64,000 nucleotides of DNA, from assembly GCA_050789255.1 (NCBI GenBank), contig JBOZRQ010000052.1, forward strand, positions 51,311 to 115,310, read 5' to 3'. Source of the DNA: JBOZRQ01 sp050789255 (GTDB lineage: Bacteria > Bacillota > Sulfobacillia > Symbiobacteriales > Symbiobacteriaceae). The notes beneath the pieces were generated by a model. The model saw nothing but the letters and a program-made list of their open reading frames with translations, did no database searches and was not told the DNA's origin. The position numbers were made by a program, and so were the translations under genes. Shown here piece after piece: positions 49,728-59,001 of the stretch; positions within the stretch are counted from its first letter, which is position 1; every line of letters starts with the position of its first letter.

Positions 49728-50456
49728 CTACTCGTCGGCGATATCGGCGTTGGAGTAAACGTTTTGAATATCGTCGTGCTCCTCCAGGATATCGAGGAGT
49801 TTGATCAGCTTCTCGGCGTTCTCGCCGCTGACCTCCACCGTGGTGGTGGGCACCATGGCGGTCTCGCCCTGGGCGACGGGAATCTTGGCCTTCTCCAGCG
49901 CCCGGAGCACGCCGTCGAGCGCCTCGGGGGTGGTGGTGATCTCAAAGGCCTCGTCGCTGGTCTGCAGGTCATCGGCGCCGGCGTCCAGTGCGATCATGAG
50001 GAGATCGTCCTCGGTGATCGCGGTTTGGCTGCGGTCGATGGTGACGACGCCCTTCTTGGTGAACATCCATCCGACGCAGCCGGTTTCGCCCATGGCGCCG
50101 CCGTTCTTGGTGAAGGCGTGGCGGACGTCGGCCGCGGTGCGATTGCGGTTGTCGGTGACCACGTTCATCATGATCGCTACACCGCCGGGGCCGTAGCCCT
50201 CGTAGGTGAACTCTTCGTAACGAACATCCCCCAACTGGCCGGTAGCCTTCAGAATGCAGCGCTGGACCACATCGTTGGGCATGTTCACTTCACGGGCTGC
50301 AGCGATGGCGCCCTTGAGGCGAATGTTCGCCTCGGGATCGGGACCGCCTTCCTTCGCAGCCTTCATGATATCTTTAGCAACACGAGAGAAAGTGGCGCCG
50401 CGCGCCTGGTCCAACTTACCCTTACCACGTTTTATGTTTTCCCATTTGCGACCCAA
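49728..50456 (-). CDS. yebC: YebC/PmpR family transcriptional regulator or translation factor
   Basis: 242 residues. The N-terminus with Lys-Trp-Glu-Asn-Ile-Lys and KRGKGKLDQARGATFSRVAK is the family signature, followed by GGPDPEANIRL, YEGYGPGGVA and the C-terminal DDIQNVYSNADI. The family was annotated as DNA-binding; recent work links members to relief of ribosome stalling at proline stretches. Own terminator downstream. Confidence 0.92.
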   Translation of the reverse strand: MGRKWENIKRGKGKLDQARGATFSRVAKDIMKAAKEGGPDPEANIRLKGAIAAAREVNMPNDVVQRCILKATGQLGDVRYEEFTYEGYGPGGVAIMMNVVTDNRNRTAADVRHAFTKNGGAMGETGCVGWMFTKKGVVTIDRSQTAITEDDLLMIALDAGADDLQTSDEAFEITTTPEALDGVLRALEKAKIPVAQGETAMVPTTTVEVSGENAEKLIKLLDILEEHDDIQNVYSNADIADE

Positions 50457-50598
50457 AGAGTTCGCCCTCCTGCCCAGGACCTTGTCCGCGAGGCATTATA
50501 GCACGTCGGACACGGGGGCAACAAGCGATACTTTAGACCGGTGTGTAACGGGGGAAGACCCCCCGCATAGTCTGGTGACCAGGTCCGGTTCGTATTGG

Positions 50599-50796
50599 CT
50601 AGAAGTCGACGCTGGTGATCTGGTTGATCAGGGTGGCGCGCACGACGCCGGCGGCGTCCACGGTGAAGACGATGTTGTTCTGGACGGCGACGACCTTCTG
50701 GCCGACAAACTGGAAGCCGGGGACCGTAATGCTGGTATTGAAACCCCCGCCGCGGAGTTCCAAGAGCAGACCGCGAATGTCGGTGGTCTGAGGCAT
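50599..50796 (-). CDS. Small protein with possible Sm-like fold (65 aa)
   Basis: 65 residues from ATG 50796 with AAAGGAGGACC upstream. The pattern VGQKVVAVQNNIVFTVD then VVRATLINQITSVDF is a set of short strands ending in a conserved-looking -ITSVDF, like the Sm-like domain of small Firmicute proteins. Divergent from the 84-aa gene at 50880, whose C-terminal half has the same layout. Confidence 0.55.
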   Translation of the reverse strand: MPQTTDIRGLLLELRGGGFNTSITVPGFQFVGQKVVAVQNNIVFTVDAAGVVRATLINQITSVDF

Positions 50797-50879
50797 TGAG
50801 GTGGGTCCTCCTTTCAGTAGTGGGGGCGGCTCCCTTAGGGGGCACCCTGTGAACATAATATGGTGAGGGGGGCAAGCGG

Positions 50880-51134
50880 GTGATAGCCTACTTCCACTTT
50901 CCAGCGCCCCGGAGAACGCCTTCCCGGCCCCTGCAGCGGCCGTCCTTCGCCCCGCTGCCCGACGTGCTGCTGTCGATTCTGCGCCAGCTAACAGGGCGCC
51001 AGGTCAGGCTCTTTCTTAGCGGCGGGCAGGAGGTCGCAGGCAAGCTCGTGTCCACAGAGCCGCTGGTTTTGGTCAGCGACCAGGGGGTGGCGAGAATGGT
51101 CAGCCTGGAGCGGGTGCTTTCGGTCGCATACTAG
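50880..51134 (+). CDS. Small protein with possible Sm-like C-terminus (84 aa)
   Basis: 84 residues from GTG 50880. A Pro/Arg-rich N-terminal 28 residues precede a compact domain: LLSILRQLTGRQVRLFLSG, GKLVSTEPLVLVS, VSLERVLSVAY. The end resembles the -ITSVDF of the divergent partner at 50599-50796. No partner or function recognised. Confidence 0.5.
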   Translation: MIAYFHFPAPRRTPSRPLQRPSFAPLPDVLLSILRQLTGRQVRLFLSGGQEVAGKLVSTEPLVLVSDQGVARMVSLERVLSVAY

Positions 51135-51460
51135 CTAGTTCCCGATCGGTTACACTAGAAGAGGGCGCCCAAGATCGACATTGGCCATCTCACTCGGCTT
51201 GGAAGTCGTTAGCCTGGGAGTATGCAAACCGGTGCATGTGTGAATCGGTTCGGCTGGGCGCAGATACGTCCTGAATCGTGCGGACAAGTGCGGATCAGTA
51301 TGGATGGGTCGGATCAAGCCCCGCTCTGCCCCAAAATCCGCGCCCGCGGGCGCCACCTCTGGACACCCGTTACTGAGTTCGCTTGGACGTGCCCTCTTTT
51401 GCGTTGGCTTTCATGCGTTTATGCAGTGACGGATGAATATTTACCTTAGGGAAGCGCACG

Positions 51461-51560
51461 GGACTGGTGCGGACTGATACGGACCGATACGGACTCTTGC
51501 GGACTGTTGCGGACTGATCCGGACTGCTGCGGACTGGTACGGACTGATACGGACTGCCGA
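51461..51560 (+). repeat. Ten-copy tandem decamer array upstream of pgi
   Basis: Ten consecutive 10-bp units in exact register, consensus GGACTGNTRC, ending 8 bp before the -35 of the pgi promoter. Each begins GGAC. Degenerate copies (GGACAAGTGC, GGATCAGTAT, GGATGGGTC, GGATCAAGCC) appear 150 bp upstream at 51282-51320. Ten bp is one helical turn, so all units face the same side of DNA. Confidence 0.85.
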
Positions 51561-51568
51561 GGCCCTAC

Positions 51569-51596
51569 TTGCGTTTCCAGGGCCTTCAGCTAAAAT
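51569..51596 (+). promoter_or_regulatory. Candidate pgi promoter
   Basis: TTGCGT (51569-51574) and TAAAAT (51591-51596), 16 bp spacing, 34 nt before the GTG start, directly after the decamer array. Confidence 0.45.
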
Positions 51597-51630
51597 GAGA
51601 AAGAGGACTTTCGTAGGGGTGTTTACATAA

Positions 51631-52974
<1,344 letters not shown>

Positions 52975-52987
52975 CGGCTGACGCCGA

Positions 52988-53020
52988 GGCCCGGGCAGAG
53001 CGCCCGGGCCCATCTCTTTT
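52988..53020 (+). terminator. Terminator after pgi
   Basis: GGCCCGGGC-AGAGC-GCCCGGGCC, 9-bp stem, followed by CATCTCTTTT. Confidence 0.85.
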
Positions 53021-53052
53021 CCTGGCAGAGCGGCGTCACAAGGGAAAGGGGG

Positions 53053-54264
53053 GTGGGCCTACTGATCTACAGGTCTCGGGAGGAGTTCCGGACCCTGGGC
53101 TTCATCCACCGGTGGAACGCGGTGGCGACCATCGTGCTGCTGGTCTCCGGGCTGCTGCTCTATGCGGAGCCCCTGCGTGGCGTGCTGGCGCCCGTTCGGG
53201 TTCCCCTCAAGTACCTGCATATATACACCGGGGTGCTCCTGGCCCTGTGGGCGCTCTACCGGCTGCCAGATTGGGCGCCCTTCCTCGCCCGGACCAGCCT
53301 GCAGTGGGGCCGCCGGGTCAACACCTGGCTGACCGCCGCATGGCTTGTGGGCTGGACGATGACCGGGCTGCTGATGTGGCTGCGCGGGGCGGTCCCCTAC
53401 GAGGCGGCGGCCGTGGCCGTTACCCTGCACGACTGGCTCACCTGGCTGGCCCTGCCCTGGGTCACCCTGCACATCGCCTTCCGGCTGGAGCGCGTCCGCC
53501 GCCTTGACGAGCGGGGCAGCCTGACCATGGGCGACTGGCTCACCGCTCCCGCCACCCGGCGGGCGGTGCTGTGGGCCGGCTTCGCCACCCTGGGCGCCGT
53601 GCTCCTGGGGCGCTGGTTCCGCCCGACCTCCCCGGCGGCCGATGCGGCAGGGCTTCCCCCGGTCGACCCGGCCACGCTGGCGGGCGGCGGCATGAAGGGG
53701 CGCTTCCGGCTATACTATGTCAATAGCGTGATCCCCAAGTTTGACCCGGCGACCTGGAGACTCACCGTGGGCAGCAAGAGCTATACCTGGGAGCAACTCC
53801 TGGCGCTGCCAACAGTCGAGTATGTGCGGAACTTCCACTGCGTCACCGGGTGGTCGGTCTTCGATATCACCTGGCAGGGCGTGCGGCTGAAGGATCTGAT
53901 CGCCGACAGCGGCCTGGCGCCCTCCGAAATCCTGATCTTCCACTCCGGTGACGGGGAGTACACCGACTCGCTCACCTGGGAGCAGGCTATGGATGAGGAT
54001 ACCATCCTGGCGACCCGGATGGACGGGCGCCCGGTTCCCGAGCTTCAGGGCGGGCCGGTCCGGCTCTTCGTCCCGTCGATGTACGGCTACAAGTCGGTCA
54101 AGTGGGTGGAGAAGATCACCCAGTCCGAAAACGAGAAGTACCTGGGCTACTGGGAAGAACGGGGCTATCCGGTCGATGCCTTCCTGGAGCGGGGTGAGCC
54201 AATCACCGGGAAGGGTCCTGGGGATGATGGCCAGCCGGCCTGGCAGAAGAGAGCGACCCCCTGA
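53053..54264 (+). CDS. Cytochrome b-type membrane domain fused to a molybdopterin (sulfite-oxidase-type) domain
   Basis: 403 residues. Residues about 15-185 hold four or five membrane helices with His in FIHRWN, YLHIYTG, LHDWL and LHIAFR, the spacing of a di-heme cytochrome b561/YedZ type. A further helix (about 175-195) leads to a Mo-domain (about 215-385) with the Cys ligand in NFHCVTGWS. YedY and YedZ are normally separate proteins, so this is a one-chain fusion. The membrane domain probably exchanges electrons with quinone. GTG 53053 after AAAGGGGGGTGG. Confidence 0.82.
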   Translation: MGLLIYRSREEFRTLGFIHRWNAVATIVLLVSGLLLYAEPLRGVLAPVRVPLKYLHIYTGVLLALWALYRLPDWAPFLARTSLQWGRRVNTWLTAAWLVGWTMTGLLMWLRGAVPYEAAAVAVTLHDWLTWLALPWVTLHIAFRLERVRRLDERGSLTMGDWLTAPATRRAVLWAGFATLGAVLLGRWFRPTSPAADAAGLPPVDPATLAGGGMKGRFRLYYVNSVIPKFDPATWRLTVGSKSYTWEQLLALPTVEYVRNFHCVTGWSVFDITWQGVRLKDLIADSGLAPSEILIFHSGDGEYTDSLTWEQAMDEDTILATRMDGRPVPELQGGPVRLFVPSMYGYKSVKWVEKITQSENEKYLGYWEERGYPVDAFLERGEPITGKGPGDDGQPAWQKRATP

Positions 54265-54287
54265 GGCGCGAAAGGGAGGACTCCATT

Positions 54288-55733
54288 GTGTCAATAACGG
54301 GCTACCTGGCGGGAGCCCGACAGCGTCTGTTTGAGTTCGGCGCCTTTGTGGAGCGTGAGCCCGACAGCCTGCCGCCCCGGCTTCAAATGTGGGCCGACTG
54401 GATGGCCGAACGGGAAGAGCCCGGGTTAACCACCTGGGTCGCCTTCGCCGTCAACCCGGAAGAGAACCGCCCGGAGGGTCTGCTGGACGACCTGGTCACC
54501 ATGTCCCGGAACCTGTCGGCCGTGGCCCGCACCGATGTGCTGGCCGTGCTGGTCATCGTGGTGGACCGCCCCCTGACCCGCGAGCAGTATGACCGTTGGC
54601 AGGCAGCGAAGTTCCATGTCGGGCCGGTGCGGGTGGTGCCGTGGGTGGTCGACCTGACCCGGAACCACCTGTTTCAGCACGAGGGGCTTCCCCGGGGGAT
54701 CGACCCGGACCTGGCCATGCTGGTAGCGCCCGAGCCGCCGATCCAGATCGAAGAGCCGGCGGTGGAGGAGCGCCCCCGCCGCCTGCGCATCCCCGAGGCC
54801 TGGGTAACGGTGGCGCTGCTGGCGATTGTGACCGGCATTTGGCTGGCGATGACGATCGCGGGCGGATCCCTGGACGCTACCAAGGACGACATGAACCTCC
54901 TTGCGGCCTGGGGAGCCATGACCCGCCCTGAAATGTGGACCGAGGGAGCGTATTGGCGGCTCTTCACCGCCGCCTGGGTCCATATTGGCATAGAGCATCT
55001 GTTCATGAATGGGATGAGCCTGTGGTTCGTCGGCCGGGTGGTCGAAGCGCTCTTCGGACACGGGCGGATGCTGGTGATCTACCTCGTCTCGGCGGTGGCG
55101 GGCTCGGTGGCCAGCGCCATGCTCGGACCGGCCTTGGTGATCGGGGCGGGAGCCAGCGGCGCCATCTTCGGCCTGGTCGGGGCGATCGTGTGGTACAGGA
55201 TCTCTTCGCCGTTGCGGACACGGATCGCCTGGCGGCCCCTGCTGGTCACCCTGGCTGCCAACCTGGGGCTGGGCCTGGCCCTCTACAAGTACGTGGACAA
55301 CTGGAACCACCTTGGCGGCTTGGCCGGCGGCTTGCTTGCGGCCGCCGCTGTTGGGGTACCAACGGTGCCGCAGCTGCCCAAGCCCCGCTTCCGGTTGACA
55401 GGTCTGGTGCATGTGGCCTTGGCCATCGTGCTGGTGGCCGCCTCGGCCTGGGTGGTGGCGGGCAAGGTCGATCTGCCGGGGCCCGGCCGCCAGCTCGCCC
55501 GAACCTCCGAACTGGTTGATGCCGGTCGCTTTGTCGAGGCCGAGCCGGGGCTCCGCGCTGCGGTGGCGGACCAGCCCAACGAGCCCTACCTGCGCTATCT
55601 GCTGGCCTTTGCTCTGTACCAGCAAGGCAAGTGCCGCGAGGCACAGGGCGAGATGAACTATGTCCTGTCCCAGGACCCGGACGTTCCGGAATACCGGGAG
55701 CTGCAAGCTGCGATCAAGGCCTGCCTTCACTAG
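54288..55733 (+). CDS. Rhomboid-family intramembrane protease with N- and C-terminal extensions
   Basis: 481 residues. An N-terminal cytosolic domain (1-165; soluble alpha/beta), six or seven membrane helices with HIGIEHLFMN, the catalytic Ser in GAGASGAIFGL and His in NHLGGLAGG, and a C-terminal TPR-like tail (about 400-480). GTG 54288 follows GGGAGG. It lies 23 nt after the Mo-protein gene and may be co-transcribed. Confidence 0.87.
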   Translation: MSITGYLAGARQRLFEFGAFVEREPDSLPPRLQMWADWMAEREEPGLTTWVAFAVNPEENRPEGLLDDLVTMSRNLSAVARTDVLAVLVIVVDRPLTREQYDRWQAAKFHVGPVRVVPWVVDLTRNHLFQHEGLPRGIDPDLAMLVAPEPPIQIEEPAVEERPRRLRIPEAWVTVALLAIVTGIWLAMTIAGGSLDATKDDMNLLAAWGAMTRPEMWTEGAYWRLFTAAWVHIGIEHLFMNGMSLWFVGRVVEALFGHGRMLVIYLVSAVAGSVASAMLGPALVIGAGASGAIFGLVGAIVWYRISSPLRTRIAWRPLLVTLAANLGLGLALYKYVDNWNHLGGLAGGLLAAAAVGVPTVPQLPKPRFRLTGLVHVALAIVLVAASAWVVAGKVDLPGPGRQLARTSELVDAGRFVEAEPGLRAAVADQPNEPYLRYLLAFALYQQGKCREAQGEMNYVLSQDPDVPEYRELQAAIKACLH

Positions 55734-55747
55734 TGAGGGCAGGCCTT
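55716..55747. terminator. Shared terminator of two convergent genes
   Basis: AAGGCCTGCC (55716-55725) pairs with GGCAGGCCTT (55738-55747). It lies at the end of the rhomboid gene and 8 bp from the stop of the opposing gene. Confidence 0.65.
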
Positions 55748-55754
55748 GCGGCTT

Positions 55755-56306
55755 CTACTGCTGTTTGCGGAGCAGCCGGGGCAGGAAGATGACGGCGGCG
55801 ACGGCGCCCAGCGCAACGGTGAAGGAGATGATCGGCACCCAGATGCGCACCGGAGGCGTGGAGGCCGCGGCCGGCGGGGCGACCTCGGGCGCCGGCGCAG
55901 GGGCGCCTTCACCGAGCAGCTTGACCTCATCGGCCGTGGGCTGGCCGGGGTGGCTGCCCGTGCAGATATTGGTGGTGAAGAACCCGCCGCCCTCACCCAG
56001 CCGCAGGTAGAGCGTGTGCGCCTCGCCCTCCCGCATGTCGTAGTCTACGCTGGTCGACTGGCCTCTCCCCGACTGGCTGTAGATCAGCAAGGGATTGGGG
56101 GCGGCGCCCTTATAGACCCGGTCGACGGTGACGGTCACGTAGGTACCGCCCTTGGCGGGCTGCTCAAACCTGGTCACCTTGCCGCTCACAATCACCTGGG
56201 CCATGTTTGCCAGCTCCGGGCCGGGCATGGCCGCGCATGAGGCTATCGCCGGCCGTGGGAGTAGGGATAGGGTGAGGATCGTGAGGAGCATGAGCGCACG
56301 CTTCAT
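55755..56306 (-). CDS. Secreted, membrane-anchored protein (possible TIMP/netrin-like domain)
   Basis: 183 residues: signal peptide (cleavage near AIASC), a beta-rich domain starting at Cys with VIVSGKVTRF, TYVTVTVDRVYKG and NICTGS, a Pro/Ala linker, a C-terminal membrane helix and a basic tail. The Cys start and VxGxV...VxxVYKG pattern look like bacterial TIMP-like OB-fold domains. Function unknown. Confidence 0.68.
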   Translation of the reverse strand: MKRALMLLTILTLSLLPRPAIASCAAMPGPELANMAQVIVSGKVTRFEQPAKGGTYVTVTVDRVYKGAAPNPLLIYSQSGRGQSTSVDYDMREGEAHTLYLRLGEGGGFFTTNICTGSHPGQPTADEVKLLGEGAPAPAPEVAPPAAASTPPVRIWVPIISFTVALGAVAAVIFLPRLLRKQQ

Positions 56307-56394
56307 GGTCGGGTCCCACCTTCTTCGAGGCCATAGTATCGCCGCATTGCTGTAAGAATAGACCGCCCGTCCCAGCCGGTGGTTTCATGGGCGC

Positions 56395-56421
56395 AAAAAA
56401 AAGACGCCCCGAAGGGCGTCT
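56395..56421 (-). terminator. Terminator after the RRM gene
   Basis: GACGCCC-CGAA-GGGCGTC stem followed on the minus strand by a run of eight T. Confidence 0.92.
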
Positions 56422-56445
56422 CACAGTTCGGTTTGCAGGTAGAAC

Positions 56446-56706
56446 TTAGCCCCGGGCCGGACGGCTCTGGGCCAGGTTCACGGTGAGGGGCCGGTTGCCG
56501 AAGTTCTGGCCATTCAGGGCGTCGATCGCGGCCTGGGCCTGGGACTCGTCCATGTCGACGAACCCGAAGCCGCGGCTGCGGCCGGTCTCACGGTCGGTCA
56601 CGATCTTGGCGCGGTTCACGGTGCCGTAGGGAGCGAACAGTTCCTGGAGATCGGCATCGGTGGTAGACCAGGGCAGGTTCCCGACAAAGATACTAACAAC
56701 TGCCAA
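56446..56706 (-). CDS. Small RRM-domain RNA-binding protein
   Basis: 86 residues, one RRM. RNP2 is IFVGNL (about 6-11) and RNP1 is RGFGFVDM (about 45-52). Start TTG 56706 with AGGAGG 9 nt upstream. Single-RRM proteins of this kind are often cold-induced in bacteria. Strong terminator downstream. Confidence 0.92.
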   Translation of the reverse strand: MAVVSIFVGNLPWSTTDADLQELFAPYGTVNRAKIVTDRETGRSRGFGFVDMDESQAQAAIDALNGQNFGNRPLTVNLAQSRPARG

Positions 56707-56804
56707 CGTAGATAGCCTCCTGACACACTTGGAATGTTTATTCCTTCGCTGTTTGCCAGCATTCCCCTTCTTCGTCGAATGTTTTTCTTTTCTGAATATA
56801 TCCC

Positions 56805-57755
56805 TTAGCGAATCTCCTGTACCCGGAGGTCGGGGCTGAGCAGTACCGTCTGGCTCATGCCGGTGCCGCCGAAGCGGTAGCGGATATCGCCCATGGTCAC
56901 CTCATAACCGGTCGGGGTCTTGGTGTAATCGATCAGCACGTAGGCGAACTGATCGAAGTACGGCTTGAGTTCCGGGGCGGTCTGCACCGCCCGGATCACC
57001 TCGTCCTCCTTGGGCTTGGCGATCACCTCGGGCCTGCCGGGGGCGCCGAACGGATAGGCGCCGCCCTGCTCAAACCGGTCGCCCAGGTCCACGGTGTACT
57101 GCCAGGCGAGGGGGTTGAGCATGTTCGGGGCGATGCGCATCTGCTGGACGGGCTGCCCGGCGTAAGCGGCGGCGACCTTGGCCTCCACCGCCGTGTGGGC
57201 GATGCCCCTGTACCCGAAGGTATACGCCGCCAGGTAGGTGAGAATGCCCGCCATCAGCCGGCGACGCTGCTGCGGGCGCCGCCATGCCCGCCAGACACAG
57301 ACGGCCAGGGGCACGGTGTACAGCAGATCCACGATCGGGATCCAGTCCAGCCCGAGCCGGGCCTGCGAGAAGGGCAGGAGGAGGCGGGTGCCCCAGCCGG
57401 TCATCAGGTCGTTGAGCAGGTGGGCGATCAGCACCGCAGCGAGGCTCCACATGTAGACCGTGCCGACCCTGGCCCTGCGCCAGACCAGCTTGGTGAGCCC
57501 GGTGGCGATGGCTGCGATTACGGGCGCCATTACCACGGCGTGGGTCAGGCCGCGGTGGTAGACGTACTCGCCCAGGGGCTTGCTGCCAAAGATCACATCG
57601 ATGTCGGGCAGCTCGGCCGCGATGAAGGAGGCCCAGACCACAGCCTTGTCCGTGTGCGAGGGCGTAGCCAGTCGGGAATCGCTGTCGGGACCGCCGTCGC
57701 GCCGGCGGAGCATCCCGATCGCGGCGCCCAACAGGCCGTGGGTGATGTTGTCCAA
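56805..57755 (-). CDS. Membrane-bound metal-dependent hydrolase (YdjM/DUF457 family)
   Basis: 316 residues from TTG 57755 (AAGGAGAGGATC upstream). N-terminal NITHGLLGAA, then AAELPDIDV and HRGLTHAVV, the metal-binding set of the YdjM family, in a bundle of four or five membrane helices; the C-terminal 100 residues are a soluble extracytoplasmic domain. The family includes inner-membrane proteins linked to the SOS response in other bacteria; no such site was seen here. Confidence 0.83.
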   Translation of the reverse strand: MDNITHGLLGAAIGMLRRRDGGPDSDSRLATPSHTDKAVVWASFIAAELPDIDVIFGSKPLGEYVYHRGLTHAVVMAPVIAAIATGLTKLVWRRARVGTVYMWSLAAVLIAHLLNDLMTGWGTRLLLPFSQARLGLDWIPIVDLLYTVPLAVCVWRAWRRPQQRRRLMAGILTYLAAYTFGYRGIAHTAVEAKVAAAYAGQPVQQMRIAPNMLNPLAWQYTVDLGDRFEQGGAYPFGAPGRPEVIAKPKEDEVIRAVQTAPELKPYFDQFAYVLIDYTKTPTGYEVTMGDIRYRFGGTGMSQTVLLSPDLRVQEIR

Positions 57756-57798
57756 AGGTGATCCTCTCCTTGTTGCCCTGGGCCTAAATGCTTCGCTG

Positions 57799-57827
57799 TT
57801 GCGAAACCCCGTACCTTCAACTATATG
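57799..57827 (+). promoter_or_regulatory. Candidate promoter of the YhaO-type gene
   Basis: TTGCGA (57799-57804) and TATATG (57822-57827), 17 bp spacing, 55 nt before the ATG. Confidence 0.5.
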
Positions 57828-57882
57828 GCAGGGGAAGGGTTCCCGCTGGTAGAACTTTGAACCGAATGGAGGTGAGTCGGAC

Positions 57883-59001
57883 ATGCCGGAGGTCAAGGTT
57901 CTGCACATGGCGGATATGCACCTGGAGTGGCCCTTCGCCGGCATGGGCGCCGACCGGCTCAGGGCGCGGCTGCGCCGTGAGGAACTAAAGCAGGTGTTCC
58001 AGTCGATCATTGACCTGACGCTGCGGGAGCAAGTCCAGGTACTGCTGATCGCCGGGGATCTCTTTGAGCACGCCCATGCGACCCGGGCTACCGCCAAGTT
58101 CATCGATCAGCAGTTCCGGCGCATCCCCCATACGCGGGTCTTCATCAGCCCGGGAAACCACGACCCGTTCATGGAGTCCAGCTACTACCAGACCTATCCC
58201 TGGGCGCCCAACGTGCACATCTTCGGGCCGGAGGTCGACCGGGTCGACCTCGATGACCTGCCCGTCTCGGTGTACGGCTGGGGCTTCGGCGCCTACGAGG
58301 TCGACAGCTACCAGCTGGGCGGCCTGCGCATGGCCGACCCGGCCCGCATTAACCTGGTTTGCGTCCACGGCGGCGATGCCGCCTACCACCCGTTCCGGCC
58401 CGCCGACCTGGCGGCCCTGGGCGCCGACTACATCGCCCTGGGCCACATCCACAAGAGCGGGGCCGTTCTCGAGCAGAACGGCCGGGTGATCGCCCGCTAC
58501 TCGGGCAGCCCCGAGGCGCTCAGCTTCGGGGAGCCCGGGGAGCACGGCGTCTTCCTGGGCACCGTCGCCAAGGGCGACCCGCGCCTCTCCTTCGTGCCCA
58601 CCGGGCTGCGCCGGTACATCACCGATACGGTGATGGTCCAGGGCGCCGAGTCCCTGGAGGACCTCATGCAGGCCGTCCTCTGGGCCGACGCCCCCGAGGA
58701 GCGCGCACAGAACTGCTACCGGCTGACGCTCACCGGCGCCGTTCACCCCGAGCTGGCGGTGGACCTGCCGCTCCTGGTGGAGAAGCTGAGCGGTCAGTTC
58801 TACCTGCTCAAGCTGGAGGACGAGACCCGGCCCGACTACGACCTGGACCGGCTCGCCATGGAACGCTCCGCCCGGGGCCTCTTCGTCCGGCGTATGCTGG
58901 CCATGGAGGAGGCGGCGGGGGACACGGCAGCCCGTAGCCGCGTCCGGCGTGCCCTGAGCCTTGGTCTGGCGGCTTTCTCCGAAGGGGGGGCTGCCCGATG
59001 A
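57883..59001 (+). CDS. SbcD/YhaO-type metallophosphoesterase (DNA repair exonuclease)
   Basis: 372 residues. Metal motifs LHMADMHLE (DxH), IAGDLFEH, SPGNHDPF, VCVHGG and ALGHIHK are in the Mre11/SbcD order, followed by a capping domain. The size and the pairing with a large coiled-coil ATPase (next gene, 4-nt overlap) point to the YhaO-YhaN pair. AATGGAGGTGAG precedes the ATG. Confidence 0.9.
   Translation: MPEVKVLHMADMHLEWPFAGMGADRLRARLRREELKQVFQSIIDLTLREQVQVLLIAGDLFEHAHATRATAKFIDQQFRRIPHTRVFISPGNHDPFMESSYYQTYPWAPNVHIFGPEVDRVDLDDLPVSVYGWGFGAYEVDSYQLGGLRMADPARINLVCVHGGDAAYHPFRPADLAALGADYIALGHIHKSGAVLEQNGRVIARYSGSPEALSFGEPGEHGVFLGTVAKGDPRLSFVPTGLRRYITDTVMVQGAESLEDLMQAVLWADAPEERAQNCYRLTLTGAVHPELAVDLPLLVEKLSGQFYLLKLEDETRPDYDLDRLAMERSARGLFVRRMLAMEEAAGDTAARSRVRRALSLGLAAFSEGGAAR

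Noticed and set aside
51461..51560. CRISPR array
   Set aside because: The repeats are 10 bp with no spacers and there are no cas genes; it is a tandem decamer array.
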